DNA of 64,000 bases from Pedobacter caeni (GTDB taxonomy: Bacteria; Bacteroidota; Bacteroidia; Sphingobacteriales; Sphingobacteriaceae). Where the stretch lies: the NCBI RefSeq assembly GCF_900129215.1, contig NZ_FQUQ01000004.1:1-64000 (forward strand). Reading direction: 5' to 3'. The first letter of the stretch is position 1. Every line of letters starts with the position of its first letter. The position numbers and the translations under genes were made by a program. This document shows, piece after piece, positions 7,387 to 18,300 of the stretch. The notes beneath the pieces are model-generated. The model was not told where the DNA came from. It saw only the letters and a list, made by a program, of their open reading frames with translations, and ran no database searches.

Positions 7387-8799
7387 ATGAACAAGTACAC
7401 TTTAGGAATGATTGGCCTGGGCACAATGGGCCGCAATTTATTGCTTAATATGGCCGACCAAGGCTACTCAGTAACAGGTTATGACAAGAGTCAGGACATG
7501 TTAAAGAAGCTGGAAGAGGATGGAAAAGCACATCAATTGAAGGGTTTTGCAGTCCTTGAAGATTTCATCCAAAGCCTGGAATTACCAAGAAGAATCGTTC
7601 TTCTGGTTCCGGCAGGTCCGATTGTAGACAGTGTGATCCAGGAGCTTCTTCCTTTATTGGATAAAGGTGACCTGATCATTGACAGTGGAAACTCACATTT
7701 TACAGATACCACCAGAAGGTCACTGGAACTTGCTGATCAGGGCATCCACTTCTTTGGAATGGGCATCTCAGGTGGTGAAGAAGGGGCCAGATTCGGACCT
7801 AGTATGATGCCAGGTGGTGATAAAGCAGCTTATAATGCCGTAAAACCAATTCTTGAAGCGGTTTCCGCAAAAGTAAACGGCGATCCTTGTGTGGCTTATA
7901 TTGGTCCCGGAGCTTCCGGACATTTTGTAAAAATGGTACACAACGGTATTGAATATAGCATGATGCAAATCCTTGCAGAAACTTATGACTTGTTGAAAAA
8001 CAGCCTGGGTTACAACAATGAGCAGATTTATGCGGTATTTGAAAAATGGAACAACGGCCGTTTAAAATCATTTTTATTAGAAGTAACAAGAGATATTTTC
8101 AAGGTTAAAGATGAAAAATCAGGAGGTTACCTGATTGATGTGATCAAAGATCAGGCAAAATCCAAAGGAACCGGGAAATGGACTTCTCAGGTATCTATGG
8201 ACCTTCAATTGCCGATCCCAACGATCAATGAGTCGGTAAGTGCAAGGGATCTTTCTAAATTCAAAGACCTGAGGGTAGCGCTTGATAAAGCTTTACCTCA
8301 TCCTCCGGTAAAAATCAACAATCCGGAAGAATTTATCGTTCATTTAGAGCAGGCGCTTTATTTTGCAATGATTACTTCTTATGCACAGGGTTTACATTTA
8401 TTAACTCAGGCCTCTATAGAATATAAATATGAGCTGAACCTGCAGGAGATCTCTCAGATCTGGCGTGGCGGATGTATCATCAGGGCAGTATTGCTGGAAG
8501 ATATTTATCAGGCTTATAAAAAACAACCACAGCTTCCACACCTTTATTCGGATGAAGGCATTCAGCAACAGTTGAAAGACATCATTCCGGGAACAAGAAA
8601 TGTGGTCGTTACTGCAATTAACCATGGTATTGCCGTACCATGTTTCGCTTCTGCCCTTACCTATTATGATTCGTTAAGAACAGCAAATTCACCACTGAAC
8701 TTAACACAGGCACAGCGTGACTTTTTTGGCGCTCATACTTTTGAACGCACAGACAGTGAAGGAATATTTCACGCTGACTGGAATTCAGATAATTTATAA
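7387..8799 (+). CDS. gnd: 6-phosphogluconate dehydrogenase (decarboxylating)
   Basis: 470 residues, the usual long form. The dinucleotide-binding GLGTMGRN is at 10-17, the substrate-site SGGEEGARFGPSMMPGG near 129 and the catalytic Lys/Asn stretch GHFVKMVHNGIEY near 178-190. It converts 6-phosphogluconate to ribulose-5-phosphate, CO2 and NAD(P)H in the cytoplasm. It lies 10 nt after the kinase gene and 36 nt before zwf, so the operon order is kinase-gnd-zwf-pgl. Confidence 0.96.
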   Translation: MNKYTLGMIGLGTMGRNLLLNMADQGYSVTGYDKSQDMLKKLEEDGKAHQLKGFAVLEDFIQSLELPRRIVLLVPAGPIVDSVIQELLPLLDKGDLIIDSGNSHFTDTTRRSLELADQGIHFFGMGISGGEEGARFGPSMMPGGDKAAYNAVKPILEAVSAKVNGDPCVAYIGPGASGHFVKMVHNGIEYSMMQILAETYDLLKNSLGYNNEQIYAVFEKWNNGRLKSFLLEVTRDIFKVKDEKSGGYLIDVIKDQAKSKGTGKWTSQVSMDLQLPIPTINESVSARDLSKFKDLRVALDKALPHPPVKINNPEEFIVHLEQALYFAMITSYAQGLHLLTQASIEYKYELNLQEISQIWRGGCIIRAVLLEDIYQAYKKQPQLPHLYSDEGIQQQLKDIIPGTRNVVVTAINHGIAVPCFASALTYYDSLRTANSPLNLTQAQRDFFGAHTFERTDSEGIFHADWNSDNL

Positions 8800-8835
8800 A
8801 TAACCCCAGTGAACTAAAGACACAAATTCACAACA

Positions 8836-10347
8836 ATGAAAACAAGCATCAACCTCAATCCAACCATAATCGTCATTTTTGGTGGTACCGGTGATTTAAA
8901 TTTGCGCAAACTTGCGCCTGCACTTTACAATCTATATTCTGATGGCTATATGCCGGCAAAATATGCGATCATTGGTACAGCCCGAAAGAAGCTTACTGAT
9001 GATGACTTCAGAAAAACATTGATGGGAGGCGTAAACAGCTTCTCCAGATCCGGTAAGGTGAAGGAAGAAAAATGGAGCAAATTTGCAGAAAATATTCATT
9101 ACAGCCCGGTTGATGTAGAAGCTCCGGAAACTTTTGGAGTTCTAAAAACCAATATTGAGAAGTATCAGAAAGAATTTGGTCCGGACACACAGATCCTGTA
9201 CTACCTTGCGGTAGCACCTAACCTGTTTCCACTAATTGCCAAATGTCTTTCAGAATATAACCTGGCAGGGGAAGAAGACAATTGCAGAATTGTGATCGAG
9301 AAACCTTTTGGAAGAGATCTGGAAACTGCAAGAGAGCTAAACAGTATCCTGACCAGCATCTTTACAGAAAAACAGATCTATCGTATTGATCATTACCTTG
9401 GTAAAGAAACGGTTCAGAACATTATGGCTTTCCGTTTTGCCAACTCTTTCCTGGAGCCACTTTGGAACAGGACCTATATTGACCACGTACAGATTTCTGT
9501 AACGGAGCAATTGGGAGTGGGCGACAGAGGTGGTTACTATGAAGGCGCTGGTGCATTGAGAGATATGATCCAGAATCACCTGCTTCAACTGCTTTGTCTG
9601 ATCGGAATGGAAACACCGATTAACTTCGATGCCGATGAGATCAGAAATAAAAAAGTAGATGTATTGAAAGCGATGCGCCCTTTCAGTCCGGAAGACATCA
9701 GGTTTAGTACAGTCCGCGGACAATATACCAAAGGATGGGTGGAAGGAAAAGAAGTACCAGGATACCGTCATGAGAATGGGGTGGATCCGGATTCAAATAC
9801 CGAAACTTTTGCCGCAATTAAATTCTTTGTGGACAACTGGAGATGGCAGGGCATTCCTTTCTATGTGCGTACAGGAAAACGCTTATTCCAAACTTCGTCG
9901 TTGATTACCATTCAGTTTAAAGATGTGCCACATCAGGTTTTCCCTTCAGGAGTAACTGAACACTGGCAACAAAACAGGCTGATCATCAGCATCCAGCCGG
10001 AAATGAGTATCCGTTTACAGGTTCAGGCAAAAAGACCTGGATTGGACATGGTATTAAATCCGGTAGACATGGTTTTCGATTACAAAGGAACCTATACTGC
10101 TCAGGCACCAGAGGCTTACGAAACATTGTTACTGGATGTGATGACGGGTGATCAGACACAATTTATGCGTGCAGATCAGGTAGAAAGTGCATGGGAACTG
10201 CTGATGCCAATCGTGAATGCATGGGAAACCAAAAAATCATTGAGCTTCCCTAACTATACGGCTGATTCATGGGGACCGGAAGATGCGGAAGCCTTAATCG
10301 CAAGAGATGGCTTCCATTGGTTTACGTTACCATTGAATAAAGATTAA
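8836..10347 (+). CDS. zwf: Glucose-6-phosphate 1-dehydrogenase
   Basis: 503 residues. It has the nucleotide-binding FGGTGDLNLRKLAPALYNL near 15-33, the catalytic RIDHYLGKE (the family signature with the catalytic His) near 182-190, and GAGALRDMIQNHLLQ near 236. It catalyses the first oxidative pentose-phosphate step. It lies third in the operon. A strong stem-loop separates it from pgl, so transcript levels of pgl may differ from those of zwf. Confidence 0.97.
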   Translation: MKTSINLNPTIIVIFGGTGDLNLRKLAPALYNLYSDGYMPAKYAIIGTARKKLTDDDFRKTLMGGVNSFSRSGKVKEEKWSKFAENIHYSPVDVEAPETFGVLKTNIEKYQKEFGPDTQILYYLAVAPNLFPLIAKCLSEYNLAGEEDNCRIVIEKPFGRDLETARELNSILTSIFTEKQIYRIDHYLGKETVQNIMAFRFANSFLEPLWNRTYIDHVQISVTEQLGVGDRGGYYEGAGALRDMIQNHLLQLLCLIGMETPINFDADEIRNKKVDVLKAMRPFSPEDIRFSTVRGQYTKGWVEGKEVPGYRHENGVDPDSNTETFAAIKFFVDNWRWQGIPFYVRTGKRLFQTSSLITIQFKDVPHQVFPSGVTEHWQQNRLIISIQPEMSIRLQVQAKRPGLDMVLNPVDMVFDYKGTYTAQAPEAYETLLLDVMTGDQTQFMRADQVESAWELLMPIVNAWETKKSLSFPNYTADSWGPEDAEALIARDGFHWFTLPLNKD

Positions 10348-10369
10348 AAGAATAAATATCATTTTTAAG

Positions 10370-10414
10370 AGGCCAACCACTTGCATCCGCATGGCTGCTT
10401 GCGGTTGGCCTTTT
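10370..10414 (+). terminator. Stem-loop between zwf and pgl
   Basis: AGGCCAACC (10370-10378) pairs with GGTTGGCCT (10403-10411) and is followed by TTT. The loop can itself pair partly (GCA…TGC). It is terminator-shaped but sits inside an otherwise same-strand operon, so partial termination or mRNA-end protection is likely. Confidence 0.55.
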
Positions 10415-10434
10415 GACAATAAAAACAATTAGCA

Positions 10435-11160
10435 ATGAACTTATTGATTTATAAAACTCAGGAAGAATTACAGGAAGACCTTGTTGATTACATTGTGGCA
10501 ATTGCCAATAAAGCAATTGAAGAGCAAGGCTGTTTCAACTTTGTATTAACCGGAGGAAATTCCCCGAAAGCCCTGTATCATTCCCTTGCAACCAGCTATA
10601 AGGACAAAATCGACTGGACAAAAGTATATTTCTTCTTTGGGGATGAGCGGAATGTGATGCCAACTCATGAGAGTTATAACGGCCTGATGGCGAAAACGGC
10701 GATGCTTGACCTCTTGGAAATCCCTGAAAATCAGATTTTCTATGTGGACACCACTTTGGCTCCTGAAAAAGCAGCAATTGAGTATACAAAAGCAATAAAC
10801 GCACATTTTAAAGGTGCAGACCTCAGCTTCGACCTGATCCTTTTAGGAATGGGTGATGATGCACATACGGCTTCATTATTCCCAGGCACCACAATTCTGA
10901 ACAGTAAAGAAGTAGAAGTTGATTCTGTATTTGTAGAGAAGCTTTCTACTTATCGCATTAGTTTTACTGCCCCACTAATCAATAAAGCAAAAAACATTGC
11001 GTTCCTGGTTTTCGGAGAGAACAAGGCCGATGCAGTAAAACATGTCATTGAGGACAAGAAAAAGAACACTAAATTATACCCTACACAATTGATCGATCCG
11101 ATTGATGGAAGTGTAACCTGGTTTTTAGATGATGCCGCAGCAGCATTGCTGGACAACTAA
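10435..11160 (+). CDS. pgl: 6-phosphogluconolactonase
   Basis: 241 residues of the DevB/SOL-type lactonase. It has FVLTGGNSPKALYHSLA near 37-53, VYFFFGDERNVMPTHESYNG near 63-82 and LILLGMGDDAHTASLFPG near 134-151, which are the characteristic substrate-binding and catalytic motifs. It hydrolyses 6-phosphogluconolactone between the Zwf and Gnd reactions. It closes the oxidative pentose-phosphate operon and is followed by a strong terminator. Confidence 0.95.
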   Translation: MNLLIYKTQEELQEDLVDYIVAIANKAIEEQGCFNFVLTGGNSPKALYHSLATSYKDKIDWTKVYFFFGDERNVMPTHESYNGLMAKTAMLDLLEIPENQIFYVDTTLAPEKAAIEYTKAINAHFKGADLSFDLILLGMGDDAHTASLFPGTTILNSKEVEVDSVFVEKLSTYRISFTAPLINKAKNIAFLVFGENKADAVKHVIEDKKKNTKLYPTQLIDPIDGSVTWFLDDAAAALLDN

Positions 11161-11199
11161 GATCCCGGCATAAATCCTGATTTCTCAGATCATGGATAG

Positions 11200-11232
11200 A
11201 AAAAAGGTATCCCATTTTCGGATACCTTTTTT
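11200..11232 (+). terminator. Rho-independent terminator after pgl
   Basis: AAAAAAGGTATCC (11200-11212) pairs perfectly with GGATACCTTTTTT (11220-11232) around a 7-nt loop. The A-run/T-run symmetry would let it work on both strands. Confidence 0.88.
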
Positions 11233-11414
11233 CATATGAGCAGAATTTTATATTTGTTTTTTTTAACAGGAAAATCATGGTTGGATAACAATGAGGTTAC
11301 ATTGATTACAAAAAAAATTATTAAACATAAAATTATTTGGTATTTTTTGTAATATTGGCCTGCTATTGACTTCCTTCCTGCCAGCAAACCATTTTTTTTC
11401 TTTTACTAATTTCA

Positions 11415-13013
11415 ATGTATCCTAACAGATTTATTCCGTTCGCATTTTTATGTCTTGCCCCTTCCCTTTATAGTCAGGCTCAGGAAGTTCCTGCTAAAAA
11501 ACAGGAATTACCACAAAACTGGCACCTCCTTTCTCCTGCAAAATCAGGTTTCTATGGGGTATCCAACAACGAGGCTTATCAATTTCTTGACAGCCTCAAC
11601 ATCAAACCAACAAAGATTACCGTCGCAGTTATTGACGCAGATTTAAACGTCAACCATGAAGACTTGAAAGCCAGAGTATGGAAAAACCCTAAACCTGGCT
11701 CAAAAGGATATCCCAACGACCTCAACGGATGGAATTTCCTTGGCAATAAAGACGGAAGAAACCTCTTAAAAACAGGAACTGAAGCTTTCAGAGAATACAA
11801 ACGATTGAGGCCACGTTTTGAAAAAGTACAAGCTTCTTCCCTTAAAACCGCAGCTGAACAACAGGAATATGCTTATTTCCTGAAGTTGCGCAAAGAAGTT
11901 AAAATTGGTGCCTATATAAAGTTTGGTGCTTACCTGCAACAAATATCCGATGCTTTTGTCGCTGTTGATTCCTTTGTCCGCGCTTCGAAACCGGCAAATG
12001 AGCCTCGCACTTCAGACATCCTGGCCTTAAAAATTGAAGATCCCAAATTAAGCGATGCCTACAAAATTGTACAGGGTAGTATGCTCAAATTCAAAGAAGA
12101 ATCTTTATGGAAGGAGGCTCTGGCTGCTACGGTCAAAGAGTCTGAAGTTGCAAACGAAAGGATTAAGAGTCTGGATGACAAAGCAGTACCAAGAGATCTG
12201 ATCGGAGATACTTATACCCTGAAAGACAAATATTATGGGAATGCCAATCTTTATGAAGCGGAAGTTTATCATGGAACTTTTGTTGCCGGCCTAATCGGGG
12301 CGGTGAGAAATAACGGGATTGGGATCGATGGAATTGCAGATTCTGTAGCCATAATGGGCGTAAGGGCAGTTCCAGACGGAGATGAGTACGACAAAGACGT
12401 TGCTCTGGCCATTCGTTATGCCGTAGACAATGGCGCTAAATTGATCAATATGAGTTTCGGCAAATACATTTCACCCAACAGTGAATGGGTAAATGATGCC
12501 GTTAAATACGCAGATAAAAAGGGTGTTCTGCTCTTTCATGCCGCTGGTAATGAAGGACTGAATGTGGACAGTGTGTCCATTTATCCTTCCGGTATGGAAT
12601 CGGCGACAAAACGTGCAGCAAACCTGATCAGAGTAGGTGCTTCCGATGCTTCCGGAACCGCAGCCTCCATCAGTAATTATGGTGCTACCCAGGTAGATCT
12701 TTTCGCACCAGGCATCAACATCACCTCTACCGGTTTAAATAACGGTTATCAAACCGCCAATGGAACCAGCTTATCCACTCCTATCGTTACCGGGGTTGCT
12801 GCATTGATCTGGTCGTATTTTCCGAAACTATCCGCCCGGGAGGTGAGGAGAATTATTCTTGCTTCTGTCACTTCCTTAAAGGACAATGTTGGTCCTGTTC
12901 CCGGAAAAGGAAAAAGACAGGTATCCTTTGGACAGCTTTCGGTAACCGGTGGTATTGTGAATGCTTATCAAGCTGTAAAGATGGCTCAGAAAAGCAGTCA
13001 GTCTAAAAAATAA
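11415..13013 (+). CDS. Exported subtilisin-like serine protease (S8) with long insertion
   Basis: 532 residues with a signal peptide ending near residue 22. The S8 triad is Asp74 (AVIDADLNVNHED), His286 (YHGTFVAGLIG) and Ser452 (NGTSLSTP). The oxyanion Asn lies in HAAGNEG near 379. About 212 residues separate Asp and His, against about 30 in classical subtilisins. The extra part (about 115-265) is Lys/Glu-rich and probably helical. It is the first gene of the peptidase-SusCD operon and would cut proteins outside the cytoplasm into importable peptides. The C-terminus shows no T9SS sorting domain. Confidence 0.9.
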   Translation: MYPNRFIPFAFLCLAPSLYSQAQEVPAKKQELPQNWHLLSPAKSGFYGVSNNEAYQFLDSLNIKPTKITVAVIDADLNVNHEDLKARVWKNPKPGSKGYPNDLNGWNFLGNKDGRNLLKTGTEAFREYKRLRPRFEKVQASSLKTAAEQQEYAYFLKLRKEVKIGAYIKFGAYLQQISDAFVAVDSFVRASKPANEPRTSDILALKIEDPKLSDAYKIVQGSMLKFKEESLWKEALAATVKESEVANERIKSLDDKAVPRDLIGDTYTLKDKYYGNANLYEAEVYHGTFVAGLIGAVRNNGIGIDGIADSVAIMGVRAVPDGDEYDKDVALAIRYAVDNGAKLINMSFGKYISPNSEWVNDAVKYADKKGVLLFHAAGNEGLNVDSVSIYPSGMESATKRAANLIRVGASDASGTAASISNYGATQVDLFAPGINITSTGLNNGYQTANGTSLSTPIVTGVAALIWSYFPKLSAREVRRIILASVTSLKDNVGPVPGKGKRQVSFGQLSVTGGIVNAYQAVKMAQKSSQSKK

Positions 13014-13062
13014 AATCTTGCTTAAAAATTTTACGGAGCCTCATTTAAGGGGGTAAATTGTT

Positions 13063-15369
13063 ATGAATAAACTTAGGTTATCCATCCTGGCCTGCTTGCT
13101 TGCCGGCCGGCTTAGTGCGCAGACAGCAGTTCTGGAACTTGCAGAAAAATACAGCGGTGATCAGCTGGGTAAATATGTAAAAAGCGGGTCTGTAAGTCTC
13201 AATTGGGTTGATAAAAGTGCCGTTTTCTATTATACAGACAGTTCCGGTCCAGTTCCTGTGTGTTACCTCGGTGATGCAAAAAAAGGCAGTTTGAAACCAC
13301 TTTACGACACCCGCGATCTTGCAAAGGAACTCAGCAAAATCAGGGGCGAAAATACAGACCCCAAAGAGCTGTCTTTCTACAACCTGGAGATCAATCCTAA
13401 AAATCCCGAAAACTTCAATTTTCTATATAAAGGCAAACGTTACCAATACCTGGCTAAAGGCAGGTCAGCCAAAGAGATTCCCAAGATTAGCCCTCCACAA
13501 AATACAGCTGCGGCCGGAAGAGCAGAATACTGGAAAAAGTTTTCCCCGGATAGCAACTGGTTCACCTACGGTTATCAACACAACGTTTATCTGCAGAAAC
13601 GCAGCACAGATACAGCTTTGCGTTTAACTCTGGATGGCGCGCCTTATTATTCCTTTACCTCTTCCAATAGTGCCATTACCGACGATAAGAAAAGCAGTCC
13701 TTCTGTTTACTGGTTTAAGGGCAGCAACAAATTTTTCGCCTTGCGGGAAGACAAGAGAAGGGTTCAGGAGATGAGCATCATCAATAGTCTGGCCACCCCC
13801 CGTCCTCAGGTCAACACCTATAAATTCCCTATGCCGGGAGATAAAGAAGTGGTGCAATACGAATTGTTTCTATTCGATGCTGCTGCAGGTAAAGCAACAA
13901 AGCTGGACATCTCAAAATACCCGGATCAAAAGATCATCATGCAATCCACCATCACTAACGGCCGCACAATGCTTCATGGTGGTGGGCTTAGCGAGAATGA
14001 GCGTTATGTTTACTTTTTGCGGAGAAGCAGAACCAACGAACAAATGGACCTATGCCGTTTAGATAGCGAAACAGGTAAAGTGACTGAGCTCATTACCGAG
14101 ACTTCCAAACCGCATTTTAATGACCAGTTGTTTAACTGTCGGATTCTAAACAATGGAAACGATATCCTCTGGTGGTCGGAAAGAACCGGATATGGACAAT
14201 ACTACCTCTACGACCGCAATGGAAAACTGAAGAACGCCATCACTTCCGGAAAGTTTGTAAGCGGAGAAATCCTCAAAATAGATACTGCCGGGCGCAGTCT
14301 TATATTTGAAGGATATGGACGGGAAAAAGGCATAGATCCTTATTACCGTATGTTTTACAAAGTAAAATTTGACGGTAGTGATTTCCGCCTGCTTAGTCCT
14401 GGAAACGGGCATCATGACATCAGTCTTTCTTCCAATGCGCAATACTTAACAGACACCTATTCCAGGATGGACCAACCGGCTGTTACTGTACTGAGGGACA
14501 TGAAAGGTAGGCAACTGATGGAGCTGGCTAAAGAAGACATTTCAGCGCTTTTAAAAACAGGATGGAAGAAACCTGAATTGCTGAAAGTAAAAGCTGCAGA
14601 TGGTATAACCGATCTTTACGGGGTCATTTACAAGCCCTTTAACCTCGATACCAATAAGAAATATCCCATTATCACCAATGTTTATCCTGGTCCGCAGGAA
14701 GACTTTATCCCCAGAAAATTCACCTTGGATGACAACTATAACCAGTCGCTCGCACAGATGGGTTTTATCGTGATCAATGTTGGGTACAGAGGCAGCAGTC
14801 CACTGAGGGGCCGTGACTTCTATACTTTCGGTTATGGCAACCTGAGGGATTACGCGCTTGCAGATGATAAGTATGTGATTGAAAACCTGGCGAAAACACA
14901 TGCTTATATCGATCTGAATAAAGTAGGTATTTATGGCCATTCAGGAGGAGGTTTTATGACCGCAACCGCTATACTTACCTATCCTGATTTCTACAAAGTT
15001 GCTGTTGCTGCTTCAGGAAATTACGACAGCAATATTTACACCCAATGGTGGGGAGAAACCTATCATGGCGTATGGCAACAAAAAGATGGATTTGAAAGCA
15101 ATATCCCCGTTACTGCTGCTCTGGCAGGAAACCTCAAAGGCAAGCTCTTTCTGATCACTGGCGATGTGGACAAGAATGTTCATCCGGCCAATACTTTCAG
15201 ACTTGCAGACGCATTGATCAAAAAGAACAAGCGCTTTGACATGATGGTCCTTCCCGGAAAAGACCATGGCCTTGGGGATAAATACTATACCAATCTTATC
15301 CGTTATTATTTTCTTGAAAACCTTTTGAAGATCAAAAATGACGACACCGACATCGTATCACACCAATAA
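13063..15369 (+). CDS. Exported S9 prolyl oligopeptidase/DPP IV-like peptidase
   Basis: 768 residues with a signal peptide (…LAGRLSAQ, cleavage near 20). A beta-propeller region occupies about 40-500, then the alpha/beta-hydrolase domain carries Ser627 in YGHSGGGFM, Asp703 in GDVDKNVHP and His735 in GKDHGLG. The DPP IV-like layout suggests release of dipeptides from peptide N-termini in the periplasm. It lies 49 nt after the subtilase and 13 nt before the SusC gene, so endo- and exopeptidase are co-expressed with an importer. Confidence 0.9.
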   Translation: MNKLRLSILACLLAGRLSAQTAVLELAEKYSGDQLGKYVKSGSVSLNWVDKSAVFYYTDSSGPVPVCYLGDAKKGSLKPLYDTRDLAKELSKIRGENTDPKELSFYNLEINPKNPENFNFLYKGKRYQYLAKGRSAKEIPKISPPQNTAAAGRAEYWKKFSPDSNWFTYGYQHNVYLQKRSTDTALRLTLDGAPYYSFTSSNSAITDDKKSSPSVYWFKGSNKFFALREDKRRVQEMSIINSLATPRPQVNTYKFPMPGDKEVVQYELFLFDAAAGKATKLDISKYPDQKIIMQSTITNGRTMLHGGGLSENERYVYFLRRSRTNEQMDLCRLDSETGKVTELITETSKPHFNDQLFNCRILNNGNDILWWSERTGYGQYYLYDRNGKLKNAITSGKFVSGEILKIDTAGRSLIFEGYGREKGIDPYYRMFYKVKFDGSDFRLLSPGNGHHDISLSSNAQYLTDTYSRMDQPAVTVLRDMKGRQLMELAKEDISALLKTGWKKPELLKVKAADGITDLYGVIYKPFNLDTNKKYPIITNVYPGPQEDFIPRKFTLDDNYNQSLAQMGFIVINVGYRGSSPLRGRDFYTFGYGNLRDYALADDKYVIENLAKTHAYIDLNKVGIYGHSGGGFMTATAILTYPDFYKVAVAASGNYDSNIYTQWWGETYHGVWQQKDGFESNIPVTAALAGNLKGKLFLITGDVDKNVHPANTFRLADALIKKNKRFDMMVLPGKDHGLGDKYYTNLIRYYFLENLLKIKNDDTDIVSHQ

Positions 15370-15382
15370 ACTAAACACATAT

Positions 15383-18300
15383 ATGGATAAAAAATCTACG
15401 CTAAAGCACTTACCTATGCTGAGCATTACGGTTTTTACAGGGTTGCTGCTCAGCATGCCCTGTACGAACCTGAAAGCACAGCAGGTAAAAAAGACAGACA
15501 CAGGTAGTGTCTCTATTCCGGTGATTACGATCAGCGGACAGGTCAGGGATGAACACGGGAATCCCCTTCCCGGTGCGTCTGTACTGGCCAAAGAAATCCG
15601 TAAGGGAACCATGACCGACGTTAACGGCCATTTTTCCATGATGGTTAACAAGGGGGCAACTTTACAAATCAGCTATGTGTCTATGGTCACACAGGTCATT
15701 AAAGTGGAGAAAAGCAGTGTGCTAAACATTGAATTGAAATCAACAGATGCCTCTCTCGGAGAAGTAGTGGTAACGGGTTATAACCAGACCACCACCCGCA
15801 GAACCACAGGTTCCATTGCAATTGTTGATGGCTCAGAGCTAAAAAACAAGCCCCTTCAAAATGTAGACAAACTGCTTCAGGGAAAAGTAGCCGGATTGGT
15901 GGTCACTTCTGTCAGCGGCCGGCCGGGAGAATCTTCCAGCATCCGCATACGCGGAACGAATACGCTTACCGGAAATGCAGAACCGCTATGGGTGGTAGAT
16001 GGGGTTCCTTTGCAAAAGGACATTCCAAAGATCAGCTCCAGTCAGGTGAAGGCAAATGATTTCAATACCATTTTCTCCGGAGGTCTGGCAGGGATTAACC
16101 CGAATGACATTGCATCGATTACGGTATTAAAAGACGCTTCTGCTGCTGCAATTTACGGATCAAGAGCGGCAGGCGGAGTAATCGTGGTGACCACGAAAAG
16201 AGGAGTTTCGGGAAACATGCAAGTCTCCTACTCCACCAATGCTACGGTAAGCATGGCTCCGCAGCGTGACGCAGGCCTGATGAATTCCAGAGAGAAACTG
16301 GCCTGGGAACAGCAGTTATGGGACGATTTTTCGGCGCCCGGATTTGCAGCAAAAGGATATTATCCTTCGATCGGTTTGGTAGGGATGGTCCGTTCCGGAA
16401 AAGGCAAATATGCAGGCTTAAGTCCTGCACAGCAAGACCAGGTTATTCAGGATGCTGGAAATCATACCACAGACTGGTTCAATGAGCTTTTCAGTAATTC
16501 CTTTTCCCAAAGTCATTACCTTTCATTTTCCGGAGGTAATGATAAGAGCACTTATTATTTATCGACCGGCTATAGCAACAACAATGGCCTTGTTCAAAAA
16601 ACAAGTGCCGATCGCTATAATGTGAATGCAAAGGTCAACCTGACCCCGAACAGCAAGCTTTCTATCGGTCTCATTACGGATCTTTCCTATCAAACGGCAA
16701 AGAGCCCCGGAGCTACGCTTGATCTTTTTAAATACGCTTATTTTGCCAATCCATACGAAAGACCGTACGACGCAGATGGGAGTTATAAATCCGATGAGAC
16801 TTTTTTTAACCTGAAAGCAGTAAATGGAGGTGGATTTGACGTTTATACTCCTCCAAACGGGATCAATGTATTCCGTGAGATCAATGAGAGCAGCCAACTG
16901 GCAAAGAATTTTTCAGGAACAGTAACAATGGACCTTTCCTATAAATTCAATAATGACTTCAAGTTTGTAGGAATTGGTTCTTACTCCTATACGGACAATA
17001 GAAACGACAACATCAACGGGCGTTACACTTATAATGCTTTTAAAGACAGGCTTTACTTTGATGGGGTCTCTTCTAAAAGGACTTACGGCTCTATCACACA
17101 ATCGAATGCCAATAACAGCAGTTACCTTTTACGTGGACAATTTCAGTACGACAAAACCATTGGCAACAAGCATAGCATCAGTGCCCTGGCAGGAACAGAG
17201 ATCAGGAAACAGCAACTAAAAAGCGTTTTTGCTAAACGTTATGGCTATGATGAAATTACAGGAAATTCTTCTATGCCCGTAAAACCTAAACCAGAAAACA
17301 CCAATGAGGTAGATTACAATGAACTCATTAACTACGCAAATATGGTGGATGGTCTTTCCGGTCAGACGATTTCTGATGAGGCTTTTGCTTCGTTCTATGG
17401 AGCGGTAGATTACGCTTATGACAGAAAATATATTGCCAGCTTCACTGCCCGAACGGATGGTTCCAACAACTTTGGAAGCAAACAGCAGTTTAACCCGGTG
17501 TGGTCTTTTGGTTTATCCTGGAATGCCGATCAGGAAACTTTCTTTGAAAGTCTGAAACCTGTATTGAGTTCTTTATCCTTAAAACTTGCTACCGGATACA
17601 CTGGAAATATCAACAAAGGTGTATATCCTCAGCTCGTGATGGATTACATGAACAATTTCCGCAAAACTGAGGAAGAATATTACCGCATGGGACGTATCGC
17701 AAATGCCCCGAATCCGAACCTTCGATGGGAGAAAACACAGGATTTAAAAGGTGGGATCGATTTTGGATTCTTAAAGAACCGGATACGTGGTTCCATTGAA
17801 GCTTACTACCGCAAAAGCACGGATCTGGTTACTGAATTAAAAGTTCCTACGACGACAGGATTCTCTTCACAAAAATTCAATACCTCGGAAACTACCAATA
17901 AAGGTTTGGAATTCAGCCTGAGCACCTTAAATGTAAAAACTGCAAAATTTAGCTGGAGTACTTCCATCAATGCGGCATATAACATGAATACACTGACCAA
18001 ATACACCAATCCAAACGGCACGCTTAATGTATCTGGCGGACAACAAGCTGTAGGCTACCCTATCGGCTCCATTTTTTCCGGAAAGGTGATCGGAATTGAT
18101 CCGGAAACCGGGATCTACAAATACCAGTTACGTCCAGATGCCGCAATTACCGACCGCACCGGCTTAAGAAACGACAAGAATTACACTCATTATCTGGGCA
18201 CTTCTATTGCTCCGCTTACGGGAGGATTCTCCACTACAGCGAGTTATAAAGATTTCTCTCTGAGTGTTAGCGGAAACTACTCTATTGGTGGAAAGATCAT

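Noticed and set aside
15338..15382. Upstream in-frame ATG for the first SusC gene
   Set aside because: It lies inside the S9 peptidase coding sequence and would put 15 polar residues before the signal peptide.
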